DNA from: Rhyacophila brunnea | Lineage: Eukaryota; Arthropoda; Insecta; Trichoptera; Rhyacophilidae | Assembly (NCBI GenBank): GCA_022495005.1 | Contig: JAGYXB010001050.1 | Coordinates: forward strand, 1,052,246-1,116,245 | Length of the DNA stretch: 64,000 nucleotides | Direction: 5' to 3' | In this document: in pieces, positions 12,817-23,673 of the stretch | Layout: every line of letters starts with the position of its first letter | Position numbering within the stretch: position 1 is the first letter of the stretch | The notes under the pieces: model-generated | Told to the model about the DNA's origin: nothing | What the model saw: the letters and a program-made list of their open reading frames with translations, nothing else | Databases searched by the model: none | Program-made: the position numbers and the translations under genes

Positions 12817-13318
12817 CTTTACATTTCTTCAGAAAATGTGGAAATTTCTCGCAGGACTGTAGGCTTCTTTCATATAAAATAATAAACTCATCGGAAGTGA
12901 TAGACCTTGGAGGTCGTGAATGTATCAGGATAGAATTGTTTTGATACACTCTTTTATATGTCGATATCGGAAAATTTGTTTTTATAACTTCACGAACATT
13001 TTCTTCCGAATTATGAAAAACTCCATTTCTTTCGTAGTTGGGAAAATGTAGCAAATATGCTTTTAAATCGTCCAGCAAATTTTGATTTGGGAGAAATAAG
13101 ATTTTGTTGGATTCATGGTCGAAAATCTTATTTAACATAATACCAATAATATCCATTGTCTCTCGCGTCAACAATAAATTTAGAACTGTTTTGTTGCATT
13201 TGTTTTACTCGAACAGTTGTGTGGTAATATGTTACAGAGTCAGTAAAACATGTTATCATTGTTCTTTGGACATCAAAGCCTCCTTCAACTTCTAATATCA
13301 GTATTTCTACGTAACGGT
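12817..13318 (-). pseudogene. Copy A exon 3: ectodomain segment, frameshifted
   Basis: The exon opens after TTTTAG with a frame paralogous to B exon 3 and closes at AAAG/GTAAGT. Relative to B it has an in-frame loss of several codons (B NPLSKY region). It also has a two-base loss at about 13140-13146, changing B's YYWCIMLN to an out-of-frame reading. The downstream frame is open to the donor. The segment has no domain that I recognise. Confidence 0.85.
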
Positions 13319-13907
13319 CTAAAATGAAAAAAAAATATTATAAATTAAACGAAAGAAAAATCTCAAAAACGTAACGATTAGAAAACAAACTAGACCGAGT
13401 GGGATTCGAATTCACGTTATTGTATTTTCTATAATTAACATTAACATTCTTATATTATATGGTGTGTATATTCATTATTAAATAAAAATACTTTATGAAT
13501 GATTTTAAAAAATCAAATTTAATAGTGACAAATGAAAAGGATGATTCTCATGAATAATGGATAAAGTCATGTCACTCGCCTTTTGCTGTACCAATTAGTA
13601 TATTATGCAGGTGAGAGTACATAAATAAACATCACATCTTAAACAGACAAATACACATAAAATGTTTCAATTGATATATACACCAATTACTGATAATCAT
13701 AGCATTTCCACAAAACCTACTCACAAACAGTTTCGGTTTTAGTTACGTAGATTTTTGTGGCGCTGACAGGTTTGAATGCACAGTTGTAAAAAATTTGACG
13801 GTGAGATAAAATATTTATTGTCACGATTTTTTATGTATTGATTATTTTTTAAACTGAGATGTCGATATTTTCTAATGATGGAACAATATTGTGTGCTTAA
13901 TTGAAAA

Positions 13908-14138
13908 ATGTTATCTACTACTCTCAAAAATTGTAATGTTTTTGTATTCGGTATTTTATTCGTCGCCCTTTATAATGTGCCACCCGTTTGTACGCAAGAC
14001 CTACCTACTATCACTGTATCTAATCGGATCTTAAATGGATATTGTTTGCATCGTATTTTTAAAAATCCAAACAATTCGTGTATCAAGAGTAAATACTCAG
14101 CATCAATCATCTATTATGGACATTATCATAATATATAA
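13908..14138 (+). other. Small antisense ORF inside copy A intron 2, signal-peptide-like start
   Basis: A 76-codon ORF opposite to the receptor starts MLSTTLKNCNVFVFGILFVA and continues into a Cys-containing stretch. The same start codon and hydrophobic start recur in the corresponding introns of C (minus, 49512-49300) and B (plus, 42262-42483). The frames diverge after the first residues. It could be a nested first exon for a small secreted protein or chance hydrophobicity. There is no further support. Confidence 0.25.
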
Positions 14139-14441
14139 GGTAAGACATAATTTTGTGAATAAATAAATCCTGAATTTAAGTGATCTATTTATTGTATCTA
14201 GTCCAAATATGTACATTTTGTACTTTGTACATTATTTGTACTTCAAAATTGTGATCCCGACTTCTTTAGAAGCCGAGGTATTGGAAATATAAGGTATATT
14301 TAAAGCTGGCTGCAATAAAATACGAGATCTTTTCTAACAAAAGTTATTGAAAGCTATGCTAAAGGTATGAGTAGCACATGGAAAAAATTGGGTGTTTTTT
14401 TCCGGTGCGTCCATATTTTATATATCGCCTCCATATAAACT

Positions 14442-17294
14442 CAGTGGCGGCCGGTGACAAGAATATGAGGGAGTGCAAAAAAGACTCACCTATTTATGCA
14501 AGAAGTCCATCCTCCGATCCTTGGATTTTGAAAACACGTCAATAACACGAATATTAAAGTCTGGTATTGACGATATCAATTGTTTTTCTATACTAAGCAT
14601 CGCAAGAGCATTTAGCCTGCCTTGAGACATGGTATTTCTCAAAAATGACTTAACCCTCTTTAAAGTTGAGAAACAACGCTCACTTTCCACTGAAGTCATC
14701 GGAATTGTACAAATTATTTTTAATAGGGTAACACTTTCACTAAATACTTCCAGTAAATTATTATTAGTGAAAAGTTGAAGTATCGACAATGCTCCATCAG
14801 TAACGTAGAAATCTTCTCTACTGTATAAGACTATTAGTTCATTTTTAAGTTTAAATTTGTCAATAATGTCGTATAATGTGGTTACCGTATTAAAATCTGT
14901 AGTTGGAAAATTTGTATGATAATCCCAGAACTTTTCACTAAAAAACAATTTGGCTATTACTAAATGACCTTTATATTCGAAACGATCTTTCGCTTGGTTC
15001 ACTATAATGTCGCATACTTCATTGCATATTACAGAATGAGGTAAATCATTGGGACGACGTTTTTTCGATGGTTGAACTTGTGACATATGATTATTTTGAC
15101 GAATACATTGTATAGCACGCGTAAAGTGTTCAATGTCCATATTTATCTCCAACACGTCCTTTGACCTCGATTGAAGTTGTTTAAAAAGTATATCACAGTT
15201 TGGCATAATTTTGGCAAAGAAATCTAACCAATAGTTAAAAGTGTCTTCGTTTAAATACCGTAACAACATTCCAGCTTGATTAATGGTATCGGCGTCTAAA
15301 TTTTCAGATTCTAAAATGTGTTCCATGCACTCTTTTAACTGATCGCGATAAGTATGCACAACAGTAACTGTTCTTATATTGAAATTCCACCTCGTTGTTG
15401 GTGCTGCTGGTATTTTTCTATGAACTATTTCTTTCAAGATATCAGTTCGCTTCGCAGACCTCGAAAAAAAATTGGAAACGCTCGTAAATTAGCAAAAAAG
15501 TTTCGGACTATGGTGTTAGCTGAAACACTTCTTTCCATTATCAAATTCAATTGATGTGCATAACAATGTATGAAGTGTGCGTGTGGATACGAAGCTTTTA
15601 TCAAAGCCTGTACACCACCTAATCGGCCACTCATCACGGATGCGCCGTCATAACTCTGGCCAATTAGTTGTGCTTGTTTAATGTCGAGAACTTCTAGTTC
15701 TTTCAAAATTTCAGATGCAATACCTGCCGCAGTGTGGTTTTTCGGCGTCATAAATTTCCAGAATCGTTCATGTATCTGTCCGCGTAGTTCATACCTTATG
15801 ACCAAAACAAGTTGTTCTGTAGTAGATATGTCCGTTGTTTCATCTGCTTGTATAGCTACAAACTTGCTTTGTGATATTTCATTTTTAATTTCGTTACGGC
15901 ACACCTCTAGAATCGAATCTAAAATGTCATTTTGAATCGTTTTTGACGTACCCTTAAAAACACTATTGCTCTCCAAATGCTGTTTCATGGCTATGTCAAT
16001 TTCCGAGACAAAGTCAATAAGCCCTCGGTAAACACATGGATTATTTGAATCTGCAGATTCATCATGTCCTCTAAGAGCTAATTCAAATGCACCACAGAAC
16101 TTCACACAGTCAATCAATCTGGATAAAATATAACGATTTTTGTCAACACGTTCGTTAAATTGTTTCACAGATAAACGATACCCTGCATCCAATTGTGAAC
16201 GAATATCTATTTCTCCCAAGACTGCAAGTTGCATTTCATTTAAAATATGTTTTTCTGAACCACTGTGTTTTTTGATTTTTACTGACAGGTGGACCAAGTC
16301 TTGAATCCCATGGACCGTCCAGTTAACATCTCCGCCGAACAACAGACACGGAAAACAAAATAGGGTATTAAGAATATTACATCCGCAAAGCCATTGTGTT
16401 TTTGAGTACATTTGCACATTAAATTTCCGATTAACAATCTTCGATTTCACTGTACACTTTTGAATTAAATTTATACATGGCAAAGGACGGCCTGCCACTT
16501 TAATATCAATTCGTTTGGAAAAATCGTGACGATTGTCCTTAATATATTATGCAACTGAATACACGGTACTCATTGTAAATACTATTAAATCTATATTATA
16601 AACCCAACTGTCGAACGATCAACCCATAGACTATATCAACCAAACTAACAGTCGTGAATATGATTATATTTTTGACACAATATGCATCGACGTGAAGTTC
16701 ATCATTTCATTATAATAATTAGGCTTCTAACTGTACCTCGACGCGTCGCCTGAGTTATATGTAGGAATATTCATATTGGTTTGTGAGGTTTGTGTATAAA
16801 GTCCAAATGACTAGCTTATGTGTGTGTGCTTTCGGCCGGTGCACTGTACTTGAAATGAAAAGAATATGAAAAACATCGTTTCCAACGAAGACTCATGTAG
16901 TCTTATAGAACTTTGGTGATTTTGATTCTACAAGCTTCATTTCTTTTGTCGCTGTGGTTGTCCGCTATAAATGTATGCGTGAAAAATGTGCGTAAATTCA
17001 AGGAACACTTCGAATAATGCTCCTGCATCGATGGAATTATTACGTGTGTATTGGTCGCGTCTCATCGACATTGTTTTTTCGACATTTGTGTGTATGGGTG
17101 GCTGAGGCAAAGTGTTGAAACGCTTGCGTCACCATTGTTCGAAAACGCGCGGAATTTAAAATGAGTGATTTCGCATAAGTTTTCGATATCGCATTTTTCT
17201 GAATACATGGGGGTTTTATATTACCTATATATTTTTATTTAATCTATGACGGGAGTGCACTGCACACTTTGCTCCTTTACTAGAGCCGTCCCTG
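14442..17294 (-). mobile_element. hAT transposon, full length with target-site duplication
   Basis: The element is bounded by CAGTGGCGGCCG at the left and the reverse complement CAGGGACGGCTC at the right. A perfect 8-base duplication TATAAACT flanks it (14434-14441, 17295-17302). An 8-base duplication and these ends are hallmarks of hAT. It carries one transposase gene split by a single frameshift. It sits in intron 2 of copy A. Gene B has the corresponding intron without it, with the empty site near 42595-42605. Confidence 0.93.
14490..16498 (-). pseudogene. hAT transposase (ZMYM1/TTF-zinc-finger, DUF4371 type), one frameshift
   Basis: The first frame (16498-15434) begins with a TTF-type zinc-finger-like stretch (WLCGCNILNTLFCFPCLLFGG region at residues about 35-55). 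It then shows the RNase-H-like core: ADETTD near residue 218, YDGASVMSGRLGGVQ and HCYAHQLNLI. The second frame (15437-14490) continues with KIPAAPTTRWNFN and ends with the hAT dimerisation signature SVESERCFSTLKRVKSFLRN, then LNALAMLSIEK. The frames overlap by a few bases at 15434-15437, so a single-base indel separates them and both halves are otherwise open. DDE-type transposases of this group act in the nucleus on the element ends. This copy is inactive as read, but only recently so. Confidence 0.93.
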
Positions 17295-17360
17295 TATAAA
17301 CTGCGTGGTTATACTTAGGTACCTTATTTTGGAAACAAAAAAAATCTTTTATACGCTCAC

Positions 17361-17544
17361 CAATGTTGTTGAAGTCGAGTTCTTTTCCAATAGAAAGACG
17401 CATCGTTACATTAGGAAATTTTGGAGAATATTCACATATGAAATTTTTAAACATGCGGTCCTTTTCTCCTATATTAAATTTACCCCGTTGGAAACTTATG
17501 GTGAATAAATCATTTGTAATACTCCATTTATTTGATTCAGGAAC
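17361..17544 (-). pseudogene. Copy A exon 2: end of C-type-lectin-like domain (open)
   Basis: The exon opens at TTTTAG/GTTCCT and ends at CATTG/GTGAGC. It reads NKWSITNDLFTI, then DRMFKNFICEYSPKFPN. The pattern W...F.C.Y is the conserved last strand of C-type-lectin-like domains. It is open and equivalent to B exon 2. Confidence 0.85.
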
Positions 17545-17799
17545 CTAAAAAAATCAGTGAATATAGTCATTTACTTTGAATCAAAACTTAACGGCCTACA
17601 TGCCCAACGTAGGTCAAAATGGAGCTTTTATGGTATTTTCATAGCATAACCCTGGACATTCCTTAAACGTTGTAGATAATCTATTTATATAATTTTGAAG
17701 CCTTATTATCTTTTATATTTATTTTAAACATTTGATGACTTCATTAAGTATTTTTATTACATAAAATAGTATTCTTGTAAACCTCTCGATTTAATGTTT

Positions 17800-18190
17800 T
17801 AGAATATAGTAATATTTCAGTACATTCATGTGCAGTAGTGTTAAGATTTTTTAAAATTTATTAATTTTTAAACACATTTCCAAACCATTACTAAAATTAA
17901 TGTTAACATTATAAAGTAAAATATTTACGATAAAAAATTATATTTTATAATCTCTGTGATCCCAAATTTAACATGAATTACACATGTTATTATTCAAAAC
18001 ATGAGCATGATTAACACATTTGAAGATAATTCTAAAGATACTGATTATAACCTATGTCTTTGACCATTCAAATATGATAAAACATCCTACGAATAATGAT
18101 TTTTTTATAATAATTATTAAACTAAGAATAAGGTAGTACTTTTTTAAATACGCCATTTCTATTGGCGTTTCCCAGTGATTAAGCTACAAC
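17800..18190. repeat. Inverted repeat partner of 28570-28960
   Basis: The segment within copy A intron 1 reads in reverse complement at 28570-28960. Matching landmarks include the AGTACTTTTTTAAATACGCC end near 18135 against the GGCGTATTTC motif near 28605, and TGTTAACATTATA near 17900 against TATAATGTTAACA near 28860. It has no coding content. It may be a dispersed repeat or a small inverted duplication. Confidence 0.7.
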
Positions 18191-18553
18191 ATACGGCCGT
18201 AGCCATAAATTGACAAACGATAAAAGAAGTAGGGAGTAAGATCATGTTAACGCGCGTGTTTGAACATGTACCTAACCGAAAATAAATCGTTTTTTTTTAA
18301 CCTACCCCATCCGTCGCCAGTCTTGGCTGGTGACCGATGAATTAATTGTCTATGTTGTGTTACAGCGTGGTAGTTTTGATATACTTAGGTATTATATAAA
18401 TGTTTTTTTTATTATTATTAAAACGGTACCTTAAGAAGAAGTAAACACAAGTAAAATTAGCACAAAACCTTCAAAATATTATTACTACATAATGTGAATA
18501 TAAAATTTAAAAGAGATAATATAAAATAATATAGTAGAAACGCTTGAACTAAC

Positions 18554-19335
18554 CCTGTTATAGGGAGTATATGGAATAAACCGCCACTGTCCTCCATCTT
18601 TGCCGCCTTTGATTCCAACTGGATACTCCGGAAATGATGTTCTGCCATTATCAAAGTCAAAATACTTCGAATAAATATATCCTTGCTGTAGAAGATATCC
18701 GGAATCATTACGGCAGATATCGGCAGCATCTGACGAAGTAATTCCAAAATTATCCGTTTTGTGTCCAATCATCATATGCTTTAAACATGCAATTACTGGA
18801 GATATAAATAGCGTTGATTGAGAGGGACAAATTTTGAAATTATCCATTTTTTGTAATAAAGGTGAAATTATACAGAAACCATGCTTGTTTTTGTTGCACC
18901 CCACAGCATGAGAGCGATCAAGCGTTATATTAACAATAGCACACATATCTGGGACATCTTTTTCTTCCATAATTCCCTTAGGTTCCCAAACCTCATCGAT
19001 TAATACAACACTGTGTTGGCTTATAGCACCTTCGTAGTATGTTACGTTTTCACTCCAATATAATCGATATTTCCATGATACATAGTATTTTTCCCCCCTG
19101 TAAGATTATAGTGTTCAATTAAATCTAACTGTTTACAGTTTATAGGGCACACATCATATTCATCACGAAAAACCTTTGAGTCTTGTTCATGATAACAAAA
19201 TTTGGAATTACGTAAAGGAAATGGTTAAATATTTCTAGGACAACCATTTAGTATATTAGCTTCACTTTGACATGAATTATATAAATTACACAGCACTGTC
19301 AGAATTATAATTCTAGTCAATCCTATCAAACGCAT
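18554..19335 (-). pseudogene. Copy A exon 1: signal peptide and lectin-like ectodomain, stop plus frameshift
   Basis: The start ATG at 19335 gives MRLIGLTRIIILTVLCNLYN, a signal peptide matching gene B. The frame stops at 19225 (TAA where B encodes Ser). A second lesion, one A fewer than B in the run at 19088-19092, shifts the frame. The frame from 18970 down to the donor at 18553 is open again and includes AADICRNDSGYLLQQGYIYS and YPVGIKGGKDGGQWRFIPYT, the lectin-like core. Confidence 0.9.
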
Positions 19336-20100
19336 TGTGGAAAATATTCTGCTTCGACTAATTTGTGCAGGAAATCTGTGATGGATGAGCAATTGCCGTA
19401 ATCGGAAGAAGATACTTGAATAATTCTTAGTATGTAGAAGTTCCGTGGGAAAACCGTAACTCTGCTGAAGAGACAATGTGTGGCGGGACACCAAAAGCTT
19501 TTGATAGTGAACCGAGGATTTAGGATACTAGGACGAAATTTTGGCTTTAGCCGAATCAAACAAGTAGGTAGATGTCAAGCACTGGTTTTGTGTCTGTAAA
19601 ATAAGTTTCAAACATCACTGAATAAGTTAGAATTCAAAGATAAGGTCGGTTTGTTAATGGGGATCCTATATGCCATAGAGAACTATATTAATTTATAAAT
19701 ATGTACTTATCTGAGAACATTAAAAAGATTTTTTTTTTGTGACAATTGTAAAAAAATATAATAAAATGTGAATTCGTTGCAGGGTCACATCTTATTATTA
19801 CATTATATTTTATGGTCATATTTATTATTAAAATTTAGTTTTTTTGACGTTTAGATTTTTGACTAATTCATCGTTTTATTATTTTTTATATTTATTTTAA
19901 AAAACATCGATTTTTATAAAAATACTAGCTGACCCGGCAAACGTTGCTCTGCCATATAAATTATTTCTAGTGAATATTTTGGTTGTTAAATAAAAAATAA
20001 CGAATGTATCGTATGTATGTGGGGATGGGATATATGACAGAAAGAGGAATAGAGCGCTGTTGACGATGACCGCCGATAAAAACAAAAAAACATCAACCAT

Positions 20101-21254
20101 TCATTTTCTCAATTCAAAATGAGTAATGATGTTCATAATGAATGAATTACCTGTGACAGGATCTCGTTGTTTAATGTTTATGCAATATCCGTTTTGTCCC
20201 TTCCAGAAAATTAGCGGATATTGGATAGCGTCGTATGAACGGTGTGTGTCAGCGATGAACTCCAGATTATTGTTTCTTCTTCGAATCACGATTTCTCGCA
20301 GCGATGTGCGGTCGCCAACCATGATTCCAGCAATGTCGTCAACAACAGGCGCATTGAATCGACGCATGTGCTCTCCAGCTGGTGTTTTATCAGGATTGAT
20401 GACAATAGCGTAATTGTCACTTTGCAATTCGTGCATGTGTGCTTTGAAGAATTTCAATAATTCATTGTGCTCATTCAACAGGGCGTCCAGTTCGCCGACG
20501 ATGCGCCTGGCATTAGGCGAATTGAGGCTATTGTAGCCGCAACGTGCATCCACATGATTGATGTCCTCACCGCCCATGAAGTAGATTTGTAAAAAATTAT
20601 GTGGCTTGTTTGGCATTGGCAGCAATGAGCCTTCTTTGTGGTATACTTGGCCTTTGATTTTGAACGTAGAATGGAATTGTTGACCATTTATTTTGCGGCA
20701 GTATTGTGAACTATTTCTGTTGCTCCGAACGAAGTCATTTGGAAGCATGAATTGAATGTGCGAATGGACAGGAACAGGTTTGAATCTGGAACCGTGCCGA
20801 TGAGCAAGCCGTTCAATGATTCTGGTGGTATCTCAATTTCTGGTAGTTGCACTTTTCCTGATGCGCAACACATCCCAGCTGACTCATGTTTGAATTTGAG
20901 CGCATGACAATGGGAACATTCTTTGTCCATAGCACCAATCAGCATTTTCGGATGAGCGGAATATTCAATATCTGGCTCGTACTCGAATGCGAGACGAAGG
21001 AACAAAACGGATGTAAATGTTCGATGTACTTGTTGGCGTTGTCGGTCATTTGCTCTGCGTGTGTTAACTACGAACCGGCGCGCTTGGCTCCGTTCCAATT
21101 GCGACATGCTTACACGCACGTTTTTGTTATCTTGTTGGATTTGTTCGTCTGTTCTTTCTGCTCTACTATTTTGCATGTTTGTTGATTTATTCGTTCGACG
21201 GCCCAAATGGCCCCCCTTGCGTCTTGCTGGCATTGTGCACTGTAATACACGCAC
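20101..21254 (-). pseudogene. Helitron replicase N-terminal fragment (helitron-like N domain), frameshifted
   Basis: Two overlapping minus-strand frames (21254-20688, then 20748-20101) form one interrupted protein. The first has a basic start and HCHALKFKHESAGMCCASGK, a zinc-binding-like Cys/His cluster. The second contains FKIKGQVYHKEGSLLPMPNK and HRSYDAIQYPLIFWKGQNGY, strongly typical of the helitron-like N-terminal domain. The frame ends before the replication-initiator HUH motif and all helicase motifs would be reached. It is a truncated, non-functional replicase. Confidence 0.88.
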
Positions 21255-21439
21255 ATAAAAATAGATAAATTAAAATAAATCGTACAAAATTTTGCACGCA
21301 CTGCGTTGTGATATGCCGAATGAAATGTCAAAATGACGCGACGCTTTTCTTGAATTCTTCTTGGACGTAGCGCCATCTGTCATTCAACAACATAAATAAT
21401 TTTGTTTTGTTTGAAATACGAACGACGATTAAATTTGTT

Positions 21440-22020
21440 CGAACAAAAATAATAAAATCGCGATTAAAAATGGGAGAGTGGGGGTAGGAAGGTGAAAATT
21501 TTGAGTTATAGGTATTTTTTGATGCAAAATAATAAAAAAAAATACAAAATGAAATTTTCAAAAAAATAAAAAAAAAATTCTGGATAGAGATACCCTAATT
21601 ACCTAGCGGTATGAAATATACTTGTTGACCTATTCTCATATCTAACAAATATACATTAAAAAAATCATAAAAATCGGTCGAGCCATTTCGGAGGAGTTCG
21701 ACCACAAACATCGTGACACGAGATTTTTATATATAGTCGCGATTAAAAAATGGGAGGGTGGAGGTAGGAGGGTGAAAATTTGGGGTTATAGGTATTTTTT
21801 GATGCAAAATAATAAAAAAAATACAAAAAGAAATTTTCAAAAAAATAAAAGAAAAAAATTTCTGGATAGAGATACCCTAATCACCTAGCGGTATGAAATA
21901 TACTTGTTGACCTATTCTCATACCTAACAAATATACATAAAAAAATTCATAACAATCGGTCTAGCCATTTCGGAGGAGTTTGACCACAAACATCGTGACA
22001 CGAGATTTTTATATATATAG
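21440..22020. repeat. Tandem duplication of the Helitron 5' end (two units of about 285 bases)
   Basis: The unit from CGCGATTAAAAA through the TATATATAG terminus occurs twice in tandem (about 21455-21737 and 21738-22020). The units share the GAGATACCCTAAT and GGAGGAGTT landmarks. The element therefore has two consecutive 5' ends. Confidence 0.88.
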
Positions 22021-22415
22021 AGATAAATATGTAAAAGAATTTCAAGTTATTCACATTTATATTTTTATAAAAATCGATGTTTTTTAAAATAAATATAAAA
22101 AATATTAAAACGATGAATTAGCCAAAAATCTAAACGTCAAAAAATTGAAAATAAATAAACTAATTTTTAATTATAAATATGAACATAAAATAGAATGCAA
22201 TAATAAGATGTGACCCTGCAACTAATTCACATTTTATTACATTTTTTTACAATTGTAAGTTTATCTTTGAATTTAAAAAAAAAATCTTTTTATTGTTTTC
22301 AAATACATTATTATTAATTTTTTAAAACAGTTGCAATTGTAAATTATCAAAAAAAACTCAAATTGCAAGCTTCGTATGTTTCCGCTTGGTTCTCTGTTGG
22401 CATATAGGATGCCCC

Positions 22416-23673
22416 TTAAATATATTTATTTATTTCACAAATGTAATTAGGTACACACTTTCACAGAGTTTCAAACAAAGCACCGTGTATTGTAAAATTA
22501 CAACAAAATAAACGATTACATTTGTCTATCTAACATTGAAAACAAAATAATAGCTAGGTAAGGTATATAGCAAATAACATACTTAAATCAAAAATATAAT
22601 AAGATATTTCTTAGTATACATGATATCTAGTGATTTTACACGTGGAAATGTCTTATTGATCGTTATATATTATCACATATTACGTAGGGAACGGAAGGCT
22701 CAGAAAAAAAGTTTTCAAAAAACAAACCTTATAAAGGGACCAAAACTTAAAAAAAAATAGGAAGCTGCTAAGAAATGATCGAATCAATCAATATGTGCAA
22801 TATTTATTTAGGTCATAATTATATAACTATTTATTACAAACCCATATATATAATTACATATATGTAATAATCATAAACAAGGAATTTATCATAACATGAG
22901 ATTATTACGTTATTTAATATTAAATTTCATAATATTTATGGACGAATATCATATTGCTATCTCATAATTAGAGCATTGCACTGCTCACAAAATTGAATAA
23001 ATACTATTGTCATTGAATCTATTTGCACTATGCAGTAATAGTACAGTGAAAAAGAAAAAATACGTAATATAATAATATGATATAACATAATTGTATATTA
23101 TAGCCAACCATTAAAAAATTAATATTAATACTTACACAGGATTTTCCTAATTTATTTTAGACAATATTCAAACAGTACGTTTACTAAAAAGAGGTTATCA
23201 CTGTTTTTCCTTGTCACATAACTTTTCATTTGTTACTGAGAATGAAAACAATTAATTTTGTTTGTCAATGTATCTTTAAAACTCACTAAATAATGGCAAT
23301 TTAAAAATAGTAAGTATATCACTTCCCATCAATTTTTAAATAAATATATCAACATTATCTGTATTTTTATATGTTACTATGATAACAAGTAGATAAACGC
23401 ACCGATACCTTGTTTTCTCTTCCTGCCAAAATATTTTTTTCGGGTCATTTAAGGGGCCAAGTGCGTCCAAGATTTTTTGTGTTTTCCTTCAAAGTAACAA
23501 CAACGAATTTCATTATTGAAAATGAAATGCATTTTAAAATGAAAACGATTTTAGTTTGGACCACGCTTATAATAATTGGTAATGTAGTATAAAAAATATC
23601 GTCTCTCTTTCTCGTAGTGCATTATCGGAAAATGAACAATCAACATTGAACGTGGTTATTTTTTATTGTTTAC
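22416..23673. other. AT-rich upstream flank of copy A, no gene
   Basis: This aligns with 45690-46740 upstream of gene B, so it is part of the duplicated 5' flank. No domain-bearing ORF was seen. The core promoter could not be identified by eye. Confidence 0.6.

Larger units (their letters stand above)
3340..19335 (-). pseudogene. Receptor copy A: lectin-domain adhesion GPCR pseudogene (six exons)
   Basis: All six exons of the intact paralogue B are recognisable in order on the minus strand: 19335-18554, 17544-17361, 13318-12817, 9944-9871, 8316-7986 and 4600-3340. All keep AG/GT splice borders and matching phases. Four lesions break it. A TAA replaces a Ser codon in exon 1 (about 19225-19227). 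One A is lost in exon 1 (T run 19088-19092). Two bases are lost in exon 3 near 13140-13146, removing a Cys seen in B. A net 16-base loss in exon 6 near 3720-3728 falls between two transmembrane segments. Introns are swollen by a LINE, a MITE, SINE-like pieces and a hAT element. Exons 2, 4 and 5 remain open, so decay is fairly recent. Confidence 0.9.
19925..22023 (-). mobile_element. Helitron, non-autonomous, minus orientation
   Basis: Read on the minus strand it starts TCTCTATATATATAAAAATC and ends in a GC-rich stretch followed by CTAG (ends at 19925). The flanking bases are A and T. TC start, CTAG-type end and A/T insertion are Helitron hallmarks. It encodes only the N-terminal part of a Helitron replicase. 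No helicase domain is present. It is inserted in the loop of the TTAA element. Confidence 0.88.
19658..22415. mobile_element. TTAA-flanked foldback/TIR element with a nested Helitron
   Basis: Ends are inverted: left TGGGGATCCTATATGCC, right GGCATATAGGATGCCCC. TTAA flanks both (19654-19657, 22416-22419). Inside the ends, about 200 bases on each side are inverted copies (19730-19924 against 22062-22264), so the element without its insert is a foldback. The Helitron fills the loop. The matching position upstream of gene B (about 45688-45700) reads GTTAAATATATTTATTTAT straight through, an empty site. A TTAA target is typical of piggyBac-type mobilisation (inference). Confidence 0.9.

Noticed and set aside
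20126..20460. Plus-strand ORFs of 72-99 codons over the Helitron
   Set aside because: Shadows of the minus-strand replicase fragment.
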